This document shows, in pieces, positions 55,868 through 63,814 of a DNA stretch of 64,000 nucleotides (positions are counted from its first letter, which is position 1; every line of letters begins with the position of its first letter). The notes below the pieces were generated by a model that saw only the letters and a list, made by a program, of their open reading frames with translations, was not told where the DNA came from and searched no databases. The DNA lies in NCBI RefSeq assembly GCF_009363855.1, contig NZ_CP045423.1, forward strand, positions 3,192,001 to 3,256,000, given 5' to 3'. The position numbers were made by a program, and so were the translations under genes. This DNA comes from Microvirga thermotolerans (GTDB lineage Bacteria; Pseudomonadota; Alphaproteobacteria; Rhizobiales; Beijerinckiaceae).

Positions 55868-56667
55868 CTGCACCCCATGCCCTTCGCGCGCTGGCCGGCA
55901 TCACAAGGCGGGAGTTCCTGAAGCTTGTCGGGCAGAGCGGCCGGCTCGCCTCGGCCATCGTCCGCCCGCTGGTCTGGCTCGGCCTCTTCGGCGCAGGCTT
56001 CCGGTCCGTCCTCGGCCTTTCCATCATCCCTCCCTACGAGACCTACATCCTCTACGAGGTCTATATCGTCCCTGGACTTGCCGCGATGATGCTCCTGTTT
56101 CACGCCTTCCAGGGCTCCCTTTCGATGGTCTACGACCGGGAGATGGGATCCATGCGCGTCCTGCTCACGGCCCCCCTTCCGCGCTGGTGGCTTCTCACGG
56201 CCAGACTGGTCGCGAACACGCTCGCCGTCGTCCCGCTCGTTTATCTCTTTCTCCTCATCGCCAGGGTTTGGGATGTGAGGCCGCCCGCTCTCGGCTATGT
56301 GGCGGTGCTCCCGGCGCTCCTGCTTGCCGGAATGATGCTGGGTGCCTTGGGCCTGCTCCTGTCGTCGTTCATCCGGCAACTCGAGAACTTCGCCGGCGTC
56401 ATGAACTTCGCGATCTTCCCAATGTTCTTCGCCTCGACGGCGCTCTATCCGCTCTGGCGGCTGGACGAGGTCAGTCCGACGCTGGCTTGGCTCGCCCTTC
56501 TCAACCCTTTCACGCATGCCGTCGAGATGATCCGCTTCGCGCTTTATCTGCGCTCCGATCCCCTGGCCATCGCCGTCTGCGGCGTAACTCTCGTGCTCGG
56601 GCTGACGCTCGCGGCCTTCAGCTACGATCCAGGCCGTGGGTTCTGGGCCCATAGACGGGCCGACTGA
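55864..56667 (+). CDS. ABC-2-type permease of the PedC type
   Basis: A 267-residue inner-membrane protein with six hydrophobic segments and the ABC-2 organisation (LSMVYDREMGSMRVLLTAPLPRWW; LNPFTHAVEMIRFALYL). It forms the membrane part of the transporter with the preceding ATPase. The ABC-2 fold usually exports, yet PedA1A2BC in Pseudomonas putida is reported to support growth with low lanthanide, so the transport direction is an open question. ATG overlaps the ATPase stop. Confidence 0.87.
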   Translation: MTAPHALRALAGITRREFLKLVGQSGRLASAIVRPLVWLGLFGAGFRSVLGLSIIPPYETYILYEVYIVPGLAAMMLLFHAFQGSLSMVYDREMGSMRVLLTAPLPRWWLLTARLVANTLAVVPLVYLFLLIARVWDVRPPALGYVAVLPALLLAGMMLGALGLLLSSFIRQLENFAGVMNFAIFPMFFASTALYPLWRLDEVSPTLAWLALLNPFTHAVEMIRFALYLRSDPLAIAVCGVTLVLGLTLAAFSYDPGRGFWAHRRAD

Positions 56668-56750
56668 GCCGATTTGTGACCTTGGAACCTTATCCAAGCG
56701 AAGCCGTTGAGTCTCGCCGACCCGATGCTCCGCGGCTCAGGAGTGCGTTG

Positions 56751-58553
56751 ATGCGCCGTTCGTTTGGTCCGATTTCCGGCACTCTTCTGGCATTGGCATG
56801 CCTCCTGTCATCGGCCTCGGCGCAGACATCGCTGCCGACCCCTCCGGCCTCGGCCGCTCCAGCGGACGATGGCCAATGGAGCATGCCGACGAAGAACTTT
56901 GCCGGCACCCGTTACAGCGAGCTCTCCGAAATTAATACGGAGAACGTCAGGGATCTCCAGGTCGCCTTCACCTTTTCCACTGGCGTCAACAAGGGGCAGG
57001 AGGCTGCACCGATCGTGGTCGGCTCCACCATGTACGTGCTGACGCCCTACCCGAACATTCTCTACGCGCTCGACCTGTCCCAACCGGGCGCGCCGATGAA
57101 GTGGCAATACAACCCCAAGCCGGCCTCGGCAGCGCAGGGCGTCGCCTGCTGCGATGTGGTCAATCGCGGACCGACCTACGCCGACGGGAGAGTTTTCTTC
57201 ACGACTCTCGACGCCCACGTCGTCGCGGTGAATGCCGAGACCGGCGAGGAAATCTGGAAAACGAAGCTCGGCGACATCAACAAGGGCGAGACCATGACCA
57301 TGGCGCCCCTCGCCGCCAAGGGCAAGGTCATCGTCGGCATCTCGGGCGGCGAGTACGGCGTCCGCGGCTGGATCCAAGCGCTCGATGCGAACACGGGGAA
57401 GAGCGTATGGAAAGCCTACAACACCGGCCCTGACGCGGACGTGAAGATCGGCAGCGCCTTCAAGCCTTTCTACGATTCCGAGAAGGGGAAGGATCTCGGC
57501 GTCACGACCTGGCCGCCGGATGCATGGCAGCAGGGCGGCGGCACGGTATGGGGCTTCGTCACCTACGATCCCGATCTCAACCTCATCTTCTACGGCCCCG
57601 GCAATCCCGGCCCCTGGAATCCGAACCAGCGCCCGGGCGACAACAAGTGGACCAACGGCGTTTTCGCCAGGGACATCGACACGGGCGAGGCGCTCTGGTT
57701 CTATCAATGGAATCCGCACGACCTCTTCGACTGGGACGGGATCAACGAGAACATCCTTCTCGATCTCGACTGGAAGGGGCAGCGCCGCAAGGTGCTCGTG
57801 CATCCGGATCGCAACGGCCTTCTCTATGTGGTCGACCGCACGACCGGAGAAGTTCTTTCCGCCAGCTTCTATCACGCCGTCAATGCGCACCAGGGCGTCG
57901 ATCTCTCGACGGGGCGCATCAAGATCAATCAGGACAAGTACCCGCTCCAGAACAAGGTCGTCAGGGACATCTGCCCCACGGCACCGGGCGCGAAGGACTG
58001 GAGCCCTTCCGCCTTCTCCCACAAAACGGGCCTTCTCTACATCCCCCACAACAACCTGTGCATGGATTGGGAAAGCGTCGAACCGAACTATATCGCGGGA
58101 ACGCCCTATGTCGGCGCTGAGGTCCGCATGATGCCGGGGCCCGGCGGGCATATGGGCGAGTTCTCGGCCTGGGACATCGTCGCGGGCAAGGAGGTCTGGA
58201 CCATCAAGGAGCGCTTCCCGGCCTGGGGCGGCACCTTGGCGACCGCAGGCGACCTCGTCTTCTACGGAAACATGGAAGGCTGGTTCAAGGCCGTTCACGC
58301 GCGCACCGGCGAGGTCCTCTGGCAGTTCAAGACGGACTCGGGGATCATCGGGCAGCCGACGACCTATCGAGGCCCGGACGGCAGGCAATATGTGGCCATC
58401 CTCTCCGGCGTCGGGGGATGGTCGGGTGCCATCGTGTCCAACGATCTCGACCCGCGCGACGGGACCGCAGCCATGGGCTTCGTCAACGCCATGCGCGAGT
58501 TGAAGAATGTGACGACCAAGGGAGGAACGCTCTATGTGTTCAAGCTCCCGTAA
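56751..58553 (+). CDS. PQQ-dependent alcohol dehydrogenase with lanthanide-type active site (XoxF/ExaF-like)
   Basis: A 600-residue periplasmic quinoprotein, signal peptide MRRSFGPISGTLLALACLLSSASA. It has the adjacent-cysteine disulfide over the PQQ (Cys133-Cys134), W-motif propeller repeats, and metal ligands at Glu201, Asn285 and Asp327. Two residues after the catalytic Asp327 is Asp329 (DWD), the extra acid that marks lanthanide-dependent enzymes; calcium-type MxaF has Ala there. Spacing of the four residues matches XoxF from Methylacidiphilum fumariolicum (172, 256, 299, 301) within one residue. AGGAG lies eight bases before the ATG. The substrate may be methanol, ethanol or another primary alcohol. 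Confidence 0.93.
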   Translation: MRRSFGPISGTLLALACLLSSASAQTSLPTPPASAAPADDGQWSMPTKNFAGTRYSELSEINTENVRDLQVAFTFSTGVNKGQEAAPIVVGSTMYVLTPYPNILYALDLSQPGAPMKWQYNPKPASAAQGVACCDVVNRGPTYADGRVFFTTLDAHVVAVNAETGEEIWKTKLGDINKGETMTMAPLAAKGKVIVGISGGEYGVRGWIQALDANTGKSVWKAYNTGPDADVKIGSAFKPFYDSEKGKDLGVTTWPPDAWQQGGGTVWGFVTYDPDLNLIFYGPGNPGPWNPNQRPGDNKWTNGVFARDIDTGEALWFYQWNPHDLFDWDGINENILLDLDWKGQRRKVLVHPDRNGLLYVVDRTTGEVLSASFYHAVNAHQGVDLSTGRIKINQDKYPLQNKVVRDICPTAPGAKDWSPSAFSHKTGLLYIPHNNLCMDWESVEPNYIAGTPYVGAEVRMMPGPGGHMGEFSAWDIVAGKEVWTIKERFPAWGGTLATAGDLVFYGNMEGWFKAVHARTGEVLWQFKTDSGIIGQPTTYRGPDGRQYVAILSGVGGWSGAIVSNDLDPRDGTAAMGFVNAMRELKNVTTKGGTLYVFKLP

Positions 58554-59355
58554 GGCACTCTTCGCTCTGGCGCTGCTCGTCTGTCCGGCGGCAGAAGCGG
58601 GAGAGCTCCGCGTGTGTGCCGACCCCAACAACCTGCCCTTCACGAACGAAAAAGGCGAGGGTTTCGAAAACCGCATTGCCGGTCTGGTCGCCCAGGATCT
58701 CGGTGCCGACGTATCGTATCTCTGGTACGCGCAGCGCCGCGGTTTTCTTCGCGAGACGCTGAAGGCAAAGCGGTGCGATATCGTCATGGGATTGCCGAGC
58801 AATCTCGAAGGGGTTCGCACAACCGCACCCTATTACCGGTCCTCTTATGTCTTCATCGTCCGCGCGGGCGACCCTTTGCCGAAAACATTCGACGACCCGA
58901 TTCTCCGGGAGCGCCGCGTCGGGGTGCAGTTGGTCGGCGACGACGGATGGAACACCCCGCCGGCCCACGCGCTCGCCCGTCGGGGCATCATCGACAACGT
59001 CCGCGGCTATACGCTCTACGGAGACTACTCCGAGCCCGATCCGCCTTCTCGGATCGTTCGCGCGGTGGCGGAGGGAGAGATCGACATCGCGGTGGCCTGG
59101 GGCCCGATGGCCGGCTACTTCGCGCCCCGAGAGAAGGTTCGCCTTGAGCTTGCGCCGGTACGGCCCGCCTTCGACGGTCCGCAGCTTCCCATGGTGTGGG
59201 ACATTTCTGCCGCCGTGAGGAAGGAGGACGATGCCCTCCGCCAACGGATCGACGACATTCTCGAGCGCCGCCGCCCTGAGATCGACGCGATCCTCGCCGA
59301 ATTCGGCGTGCCGCGGCTCGATACGTCGGTTCATCGCACGGCAGGAGCGCCATGA
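58534..59355 (+). CDS. Quinoprotein-dehydrogenase-associated periplasmic binding protein (XoxJ/MxaJ-like)
   Basis: A 273-residue periplasmic protein with a signal peptide (SSSRKALFALALLVCPAAEA). The body is a family 3 solute-binding fold, LRVCADPNNLPFTNEKGEGF and YYRSSYVFIVRAGDPLP, of the XoxJ/MxaJ family that assists quinoprotein dehydrogenase maturation or activity. It overlaps the dehydrogenase gene by 20 bases, an unusually long coupling that supports a joint role. Confidence 0.88.
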   Translation: MCSSSRKALFALALLVCPAAEAGELRVCADPNNLPFTNEKGEGFENRIAGLVAQDLGADVSYLWYAQRRGFLRETLKAKRCDIVMGLPSNLEGVRTTAPYYRSSYVFIVRAGDPLPKTFDDPILRERRVGVQLVGDDGWNTPPAHALARRGIIDNVRGYTLYGDYSEPDPPSRIVRAVAEGEIDIAVAWGPMAGYFAPREKVRLELAPVRPAFDGPQLPMVWDISAAVRKEDDALRQRIDDILERRRPEIDAILAEFGVPRLDTSVHRTAGAP

Positions 59356-59927
59356 GAGCCTTGCGGACGAGAACGCTGTCGATCGTGATTTGTACAGGGA
59401 TGTTCCTTGCAGCCTGCGAGCGCGAGAAACGGGACTTCCGCCCCGATCCCGTTACAGAAGAGAGCCAGGAGAAGACGGCGCTCGTTTCCATTTCTCCAGG
59501 CGCATCGCCTCCCAGGCAGGAGGTTTCCGGCAAGGCCCGTGCTTTCGAGGGCAACGCCTATCATCTGAACCAGGGCAAGCGGCTCTACGCATGGTTCAAC
59601 TGCAACGGCTGCCATGCCAACGGGGGCGGGAGTTCCGGGCCGCCGCTGATGGACGACCGCTGGATCTATGGCAGTTCGCTCGAGAACATCGTCCAGACGA
59701 TCCGGGAGGGGCGCCCTAACGGCATGCCGTCATTCCGCGGCAAGATTCCGGACGACCAGATCTGGGAGCTGGCGGTCTACGTACGCTCGATGAGCGGCCT
59801 GGAGCCGAAGGCAGCGGCGCCCGGCCGCAACGACGACATGCATCCGCACCCTTCCGAGAACCGGATGCCGCCGAGTCCGCCAGTCCAGGGCGGGAGCCCT
59901 TCGCCCTCGGCGCTTGCGCCGCAATAG
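59352..59927 (+). CDS. Lipoprotein cytochrome c, likely electron acceptor of the alcohol dehydrogenase (XoxG-like role)
   Basis: A 191-residue c-type cytochrome with one heme site Cys84-x-x-Cys87-His88 (CNGCH) and axial methionine candidates such as GRPNGMPSF. The N-terminus is a lipoprotein signal (GMFLAAC, with Cys22 at the lipobox), so it is probably anchored in a membrane rather than free. The tail after about residue 155 is proline-rich and low in complexity. It follows the XoxJ-like gene with ATGA overlap and precedes oxidase subunit II, and so bridges dehydrogenase and oxidase in the map. Confidence 0.88.
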   Translation: MRALRTRTLSIVICTGMFLAACEREKRDFRPDPVTEESQEKTALVSISPGASPPRQEVSGKARAFEGNAYHLNQGKRLYAWFNCNGCHANGGGSSGPPLMDDRWIYGSSLENIVQTIREGRPNGMPSFRGKIPDDQIWELAVYVRSMSGLEPKAAAPGRNDDMHPHPSENRMPPSPPVQGGSPSPSALAPQ

Positions 59928-59936
59928 GGGACCGTC

Positions 59937-60941
59937 ATGCGCCTGCGCCCCTCTGCCGCGGCACTGCTTCTTCTCCCACTCACGGGGTGCAAAGGCTGGC
60001 AATCGGCCCTCGACCCGCATGGCCCGGGCGCGCGATCGCTCGAGACCCTGTTCTGGATCTTTCTCGCCGTTCTGGCGACCGTCTGGGCGCTGACCATGCT
60101 CGGACTCATCGCCTCGCTCCGCGCGCGGCGGAGCGCGGAAGCGGATCCTCTTTCCGACGATCCCGGCACAGAGGCCGGGATGGGGCGTGCCGTAACGCTC
60201 CTCGTTGCGCTGACGGCACTGACGGTGCTTGCACTTACCGGCATCAGCTATGCCTATCAGAAGCGGTTCGGGGACAAGCGAGAAGACGTTCTGACCATCA
60301 AGGTGACAGGTCATCAATGGTGGTGGCAGATCGACTACGAGGACGCACAGGCGAACCGGAGCTTCACGACCGCAAACGAGATCCATATTCCCGTGGGCGA
60401 GCCGGTACGGCTGAAGCTGGAATCGAGCGACGTCATCCATTCGTTCTGGGTTCCGAGCCTGATGGGAAAGATGGACAACATTCCCGGCCGTCAGAACGTC
60501 ATCGAGATGCAGGCCGACCGCGAAGGGATCTATCGCGGTCAGTGCGCCGAATTCTGCGGATGGCAGCACGCCCATATGAGCATGCTGATCGTCGCCAAGC
60601 CGAAGTCCGAGTTCGACGCTTGGCGAGACCGGCAGATCGCGAGCGCCGCCCCCCCTGCCGACGACGAGCGCAGGAGAGGCGAGCAGGTCTTCCTGACAAG
60701 CCCATGCATCATGTGTCACTCCGTGCGTGGGACTTCCGCCGGCGGGAAGGTCGGCCCCGACCTGACCCATGTGGGAAGCAGGCTGACGCTTGCGGCCGGC
60801 ACTCTTCAGAACACGCGCGGGAATCTGGCGGCATGGATCGTCGACCCGCAGAGGATAAAGCCCGGAACGAACATGCCGCTGATCCAGGTCGAACCGCAAG
60901 ACCTCAACGCGCTCGTGAGCTACTTGGAGGGCCTGAAATGA
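59937..60941 (+). CDS. coxB: caa3-type cytochrome c oxidase subunit II with fused cytochrome c domain
   Basis: A 334-residue subunit. A lipobox (LLPLTGC, Cys18) is followed by two membrane helices, the periplasmic CuA domain with QWWWQIDYE, DVIHSFWVPSLMGKMD and the ligand motif CAEFCGWQHAHM (Cys203, Cys207, His211, Met214), then a C-terminal cytochrome c domain with Cys257-x-x-Cys260-His261. Such a fusion marks caa3-type oxidases that accept electrons from other cytochromes c. It starts 9 bases after the lipoprotein cytochrome gene. Confidence 0.95.
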   Translation: MRLRPSAAALLLLPLTGCKGWQSALDPHGPGARSLETLFWIFLAVLATVWALTMLGLIASLRARRSAEADPLSDDPGTEAGMGRAVTLLVALTALTVLALTGISYAYQKRFGDKREDVLTIKVTGHQWWWQIDYEDAQANRSFTTANEIHIPVGEPVRLKLESSDVIHSFWVPSLMGKMDNIPGRQNVIEMQADREGIYRGQCAEFCGWQHAHMSMLIVAKPKSEFDAWRDRQIASAAPPADDERRRGEQVFLTSPCIMCHSVRGTSAGGKVGPDLTHVGSRLTLAAGTLQNTRGNLAAWIVDPQRIKPGTNMPLIQVEPQDLNALVSYLEGLK

Positions 60942-62860
60942 GCGAGGCCTATGCGGCGCCGGATCCGAAGGAGTTGCGCGATCACCAGGTCGACGGGCCC
61001 GAACTGACGACGCGTCTTGCTCGGACCTGGGGCACCAAGCGCGGACTGATCGGCGCCCTTTCCACGGTGGACCACAAGATCATCGGCCGACGCTACATCG
61101 TCACGGCCTTTCTGTTTCTCTTCCTTGGCGGTCTGGCGGCGGCTGCAATGCGTCTGCAGCTGGCGCGCCCGGAGAGCCGGCTCATCGGTCCGGATCTCTA
61201 CAACCAGCTCTTCACCATGCACGGCACGACGATGATGTTTCTGTTCGCCGTGCCGGTGATGGAGGCTTTCGCCGTCTACCTCGTCCCTCTGATGCTGGGC
61301 ACGCGCAACATCGCGTTTCCCCGGCTCAATGCCTTCAGCTATTATGTCTACGTGTTCGGCGGACTGATGATCTGGGTCGCCTTCATGCTGAACATCGGCG
61401 CCGACGTGGGATGGTTCGCCTACGTTCCCCTTTCAGGACCGGAATTCTCCCCCGGAAAGCGTGCCGACATCTGGGCTCAGATGATCACCTTCACCGAGGT
61501 CTCAGCCCTGGCGGTCGCCGTGGAGATCGTCGTGACCGTGCCCAAGCAGCGCGCGCCCGGCATGACACTGGACAGGATCCCGCTCTTCGTATGGTCCGTC
61601 TTCGTCACGTCCTTCCTCATCATCTTCGCGATGCCGGCCGTTATGCTGGCCTCCACCTTCCTGATCCTCGACCGTCTGATCGGAACGCATATCTTCAACC
61701 CGGCCGAAGGCGGGGATGCCCTCCTCTGGCAACACCTGTTCTGGTTCTTCGGGCATCCTGAGGTGTACATCATCTTCCTGCCCGCCACCGGGATGGTATC
61801 CGCCATCATCACCACCTTCTCCCGCCGCAAGACCTTCGGCTACCTGGCGCTCGTCCTTTCCCTCATCGCCACGGGCTTTCTTTCATTCGGCCTGTGGGTG
61901 CATCACATGTTCACCACGGGCCTGCCCCAGCTGGGAGCGAGCTTCTTCACCGCGTCGAGCATGATGATCGCCATCCCGAACGGGATACAGATCTTCTGCT
62001 GGATCGCGACGCTGTGGGATGGAAGGCCGGTCTTCAGGACACCGCTCCTGTTCGTTCTCGGCTTCTTCTTCATCTTCGTGGCAGGCGGCCTTTCCGGCAT
62101 CATGCTCGCCTCCGTTCCGCTTGATACCCAGGTTCACGACACGTATTTCGTCGTCGCGCACTTCCACTATGTGCTGATCGGCGGCGCCGTCTTCCCGCTC
62201 CTAGGCGCCGTCTACTACTGGTATCCGAAGATCGTCGGCCGCCTTATGGACGAGCGGATCGGCCGCTGGCACTTCTGGCTTGCTTTCGTGGGCTTCAACC
62301 TCGCGTTCTTCCCCATGCACATTACGGGTCTGATGGGGATGCCGCGCCGCGTCTACACCTATCAGCACGAAATGGGGTGGGACAACCTGAACCTCCTCTC
62401 GTCGGTGGGCGCGCTCGTGTTCTTCCTCAGCTTCGTCGTCTTCCTCTGGAACGTGATTACGAGCGCCAGGAAGGGCGCCGTTGCCGGAGACAATCCCTGG
62501 CAGGCAGGCACCCTCGAGTGGGCGACCTCCTCGCCACCGCCACCGCAGAACTTCGACCGCATCCCCGTCGTCACCAATCGGGAACCTCTCTGGGCCGAAC
62601 GGGAAACCTTGTCTGTGGCGGCGGGTCTCAGCGTCGACAACCGCGAACTGATCGTCTCCACGGTATCCGAGGCACGGGCCGATCTGCGCGAATCCTCGCC
62701 GGAGCCTTCCGTCTGGCCCTTCATTGCAGCCGTCGCCACGGGCATCACCTTCATCGGATCGATCTTCACGCCCTGGGCCGCCGTCTGGGGGAGCCTCATC
62801 GTCGGCGTGACGCTCATCGCCTGGTTCTGGCCGAAGGGCGCGAAAGAGGACGAAAAATGA
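60938..62860 (+). CDS. coxA: Cytochrome c oxidase subunit I
   Basis: A 640-residue catalytic subunit of the haem-copper oxidase. All key motifs are intact: MHGTTMMF (haem a ligand), GHPEVY with the Glu of A1-type enzymes (CuB and proton-path), LWVHHMF and the haem ligands in HDTYFVVAHFHYVL. After the usual core there is an extra C-terminal stretch of about 90 residues ending in two more membrane segments (WPFIAAVATGITFIGSIFTP and WGSLIVGVTLIAWFWPKG), seen in some caa3-type subunits I. ATGA overlaps with subunits II and III on either side. Confidence 0.95.
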   Translation: MSEAYAAPDPKELRDHQVDGPELTTRLARTWGTKRGLIGALSTVDHKIIGRRYIVTAFLFLFLGGLAAAAMRLQLARPESRLIGPDLYNQLFTMHGTTMMFLFAVPVMEAFAVYLVPLMLGTRNIAFPRLNAFSYYVYVFGGLMIWVAFMLNIGADVGWFAYVPLSGPEFSPGKRADIWAQMITFTEVSALAVAVEIVVTVPKQRAPGMTLDRIPLFVWSVFVTSFLIIFAMPAVMLASTFLILDRLIGTHIFNPAEGGDALLWQHLFWFFGHPEVYIIFLPATGMVSAIITTFSRRKTFGYLALVLSLIATGFLSFGLWVHHMFTTGLPQLGASFFTASSMMIAIPNGIQIFCWIATLWDGRPVFRTPLLFVLGFFFIFVAGGLSGIMLASVPLDTQVHDTYFVVAHFHYVLIGGAVFPLLGAVYYWYPKIVGRLMDERIGRWHFWLAFVGFNLAFFPMHITGLMGMPRRVYTYQHEMGWDNLNLLSSVGALVFFLSFVVFLWNVITSARKGAVAGDNPWQAGTLEWATSSPPPPQNFDRIPVVTNREPLWAERETLSVAAGLSVDNRELIVSTVSEARADLRESSPEPSVWPFIAAVATGITFIGSIFTPWAAVWGSLIVGVTLIAWFWPKGAKEDEK

Positions 62861-63456
62861 AGCACAGGCCCGTTCTCGATGTTTCCGAGCTTCCAACCTA
62901 CGCGTTCGGGGCGCGCAGTCCCATGTGGTGGGGAACGCTCGGATTCTGCGTTCTGGAGGGCACGGGGTTCGCCCTCGCGGCAGGCGCATATCTCTACTTG
63001 GCGTTCCTCAATCCGCAATGGCCCCTCAGCGCTCCGCCTCCGGATCTTATCTGGTCGAGCCTGGTCACCGTCGTCCTGATCGTCAGCATCATCCCGAATT
63101 ATCTTTCGAAGAAGTTCGCTGAGAAGGAAGACCTGCCGCGTGTGCAGGTTTATCTCATCGTCGTCCTCGCATTCGGACTTGCAGCCATCGGCCTGCGCTT
63201 TCTCGAGTTCGGCGGGCTGCACGTGAAGTGGGACCAGAACGCCTATGGTTCCCTTCTCTGGGCCTTGCTCGGCCTCCACACGGTACACATCATCACGGAT
63301 GTCGTCGACACGATCGTGCTGACCGTCCTGATGTTCACGCGTCATGCGCACGGGAAGAGGTTCAGCGACGTAGGCGACAACGCATTCTACTGGAACTTCG
63401 TCGTCCTTTCCTGGCTCCCCATCTATGCCCTGCTCTACTGGGGCCCGAGGCTGTGA
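62857..63456 (+). CDS. coxC: Cytochrome c oxidase subunit III
   Basis: A 199-residue membrane subunit with five hydrophobic segments: WWGTLGFCVLEGTGFALAAG, LIWSSLVTVVLIVSIIPN, VYLIVVLAFGLAAIGLRFLEF, LLWALLGLHTVHIITDVVDT and NFVVLSWLPIYALLYWGPRL. The LEGTGFA helix and LHTVHI motif match the five-helix subunit III of caa3/ba3-like oxidases. It is coupled by ATGA to subunit I. Confidence 0.9.
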   Translation: MKHRPVLDVSELPTYAFGARSPMWWGTLGFCVLEGTGFALAAGAYLYLAFLNPQWPLSAPPPDLIWSSLVTVVLIVSIIPNYLSKKFAEKEDLPRVQVYLIVVLAFGLAAIGLRFLEFGGLHVKWDQNAYGSLLWALLGLHTVHIITDVVDTIVLTVLMFTRHAHGKRFSDVGDNAFYWNFVVLSWLPIYALLYWGPRL

Positions 63457-63463
63457 GGCGCTC

Positions 63464-63814
63464 ATGATCTCCTTCCTGCGAAGCGGCATACCCTCTGCGG
63501 GCATTTTCATCGGCCCGACCGCATGGCTGCTGAACACGCAGATCAACTATGCTCTCGTGCCCTGGATCTGCGCACACAAGGTCGGGCTTGTCCCGCTCGT
63601 CGCCTGCATCATGGCGCTGGTCAGCCTCCTTGGCGGGTTCCTCTCGTGGAGAGCCTTCGATCGTTCGAGCATCATGCCTCGCGCCGACAGCGCCGGTGCC
63701 GGGCGGCCTCATCGCTTCACGGCCATCGTCGGCATTGCCATGGCAGCACTCTTCGCGCTCGTGATCCTGGTTCAGGGCGCAGCAGGGGTGATCCTTCATG
63801 GGTGCGAACGATGA
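63464..63814 (+). CDS. Uncharacterised small membrane protein of the oxidase operon
   Basis: A 116-residue protein with about three hydrophobic segments (IPSAGIFIGPTAWLLNTQIN region, VPLVACIMALVSLLGGFLSW and FTAIVGIAMAALFALVILVQGAAGV) and no recognised family motif. It lies seven bases after subunit III and overlaps the CtaG-like gene by four bases, so it is likely an accessory or small subunit of this oxidase. The ATG at 63464 was chosen; a longer start lies inside the subunit III gene. Confidence 0.75.
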   Translation: MISFLRSGIPSAGIFIGPTAWLLNTQINYALVPWICAHKVGLVPLVACIMALVSLLGGFLSWRAFDRSSIMPRADSAGAGRPHRFTAIVGIAMAALFALVILVQGAAGVILHGCER

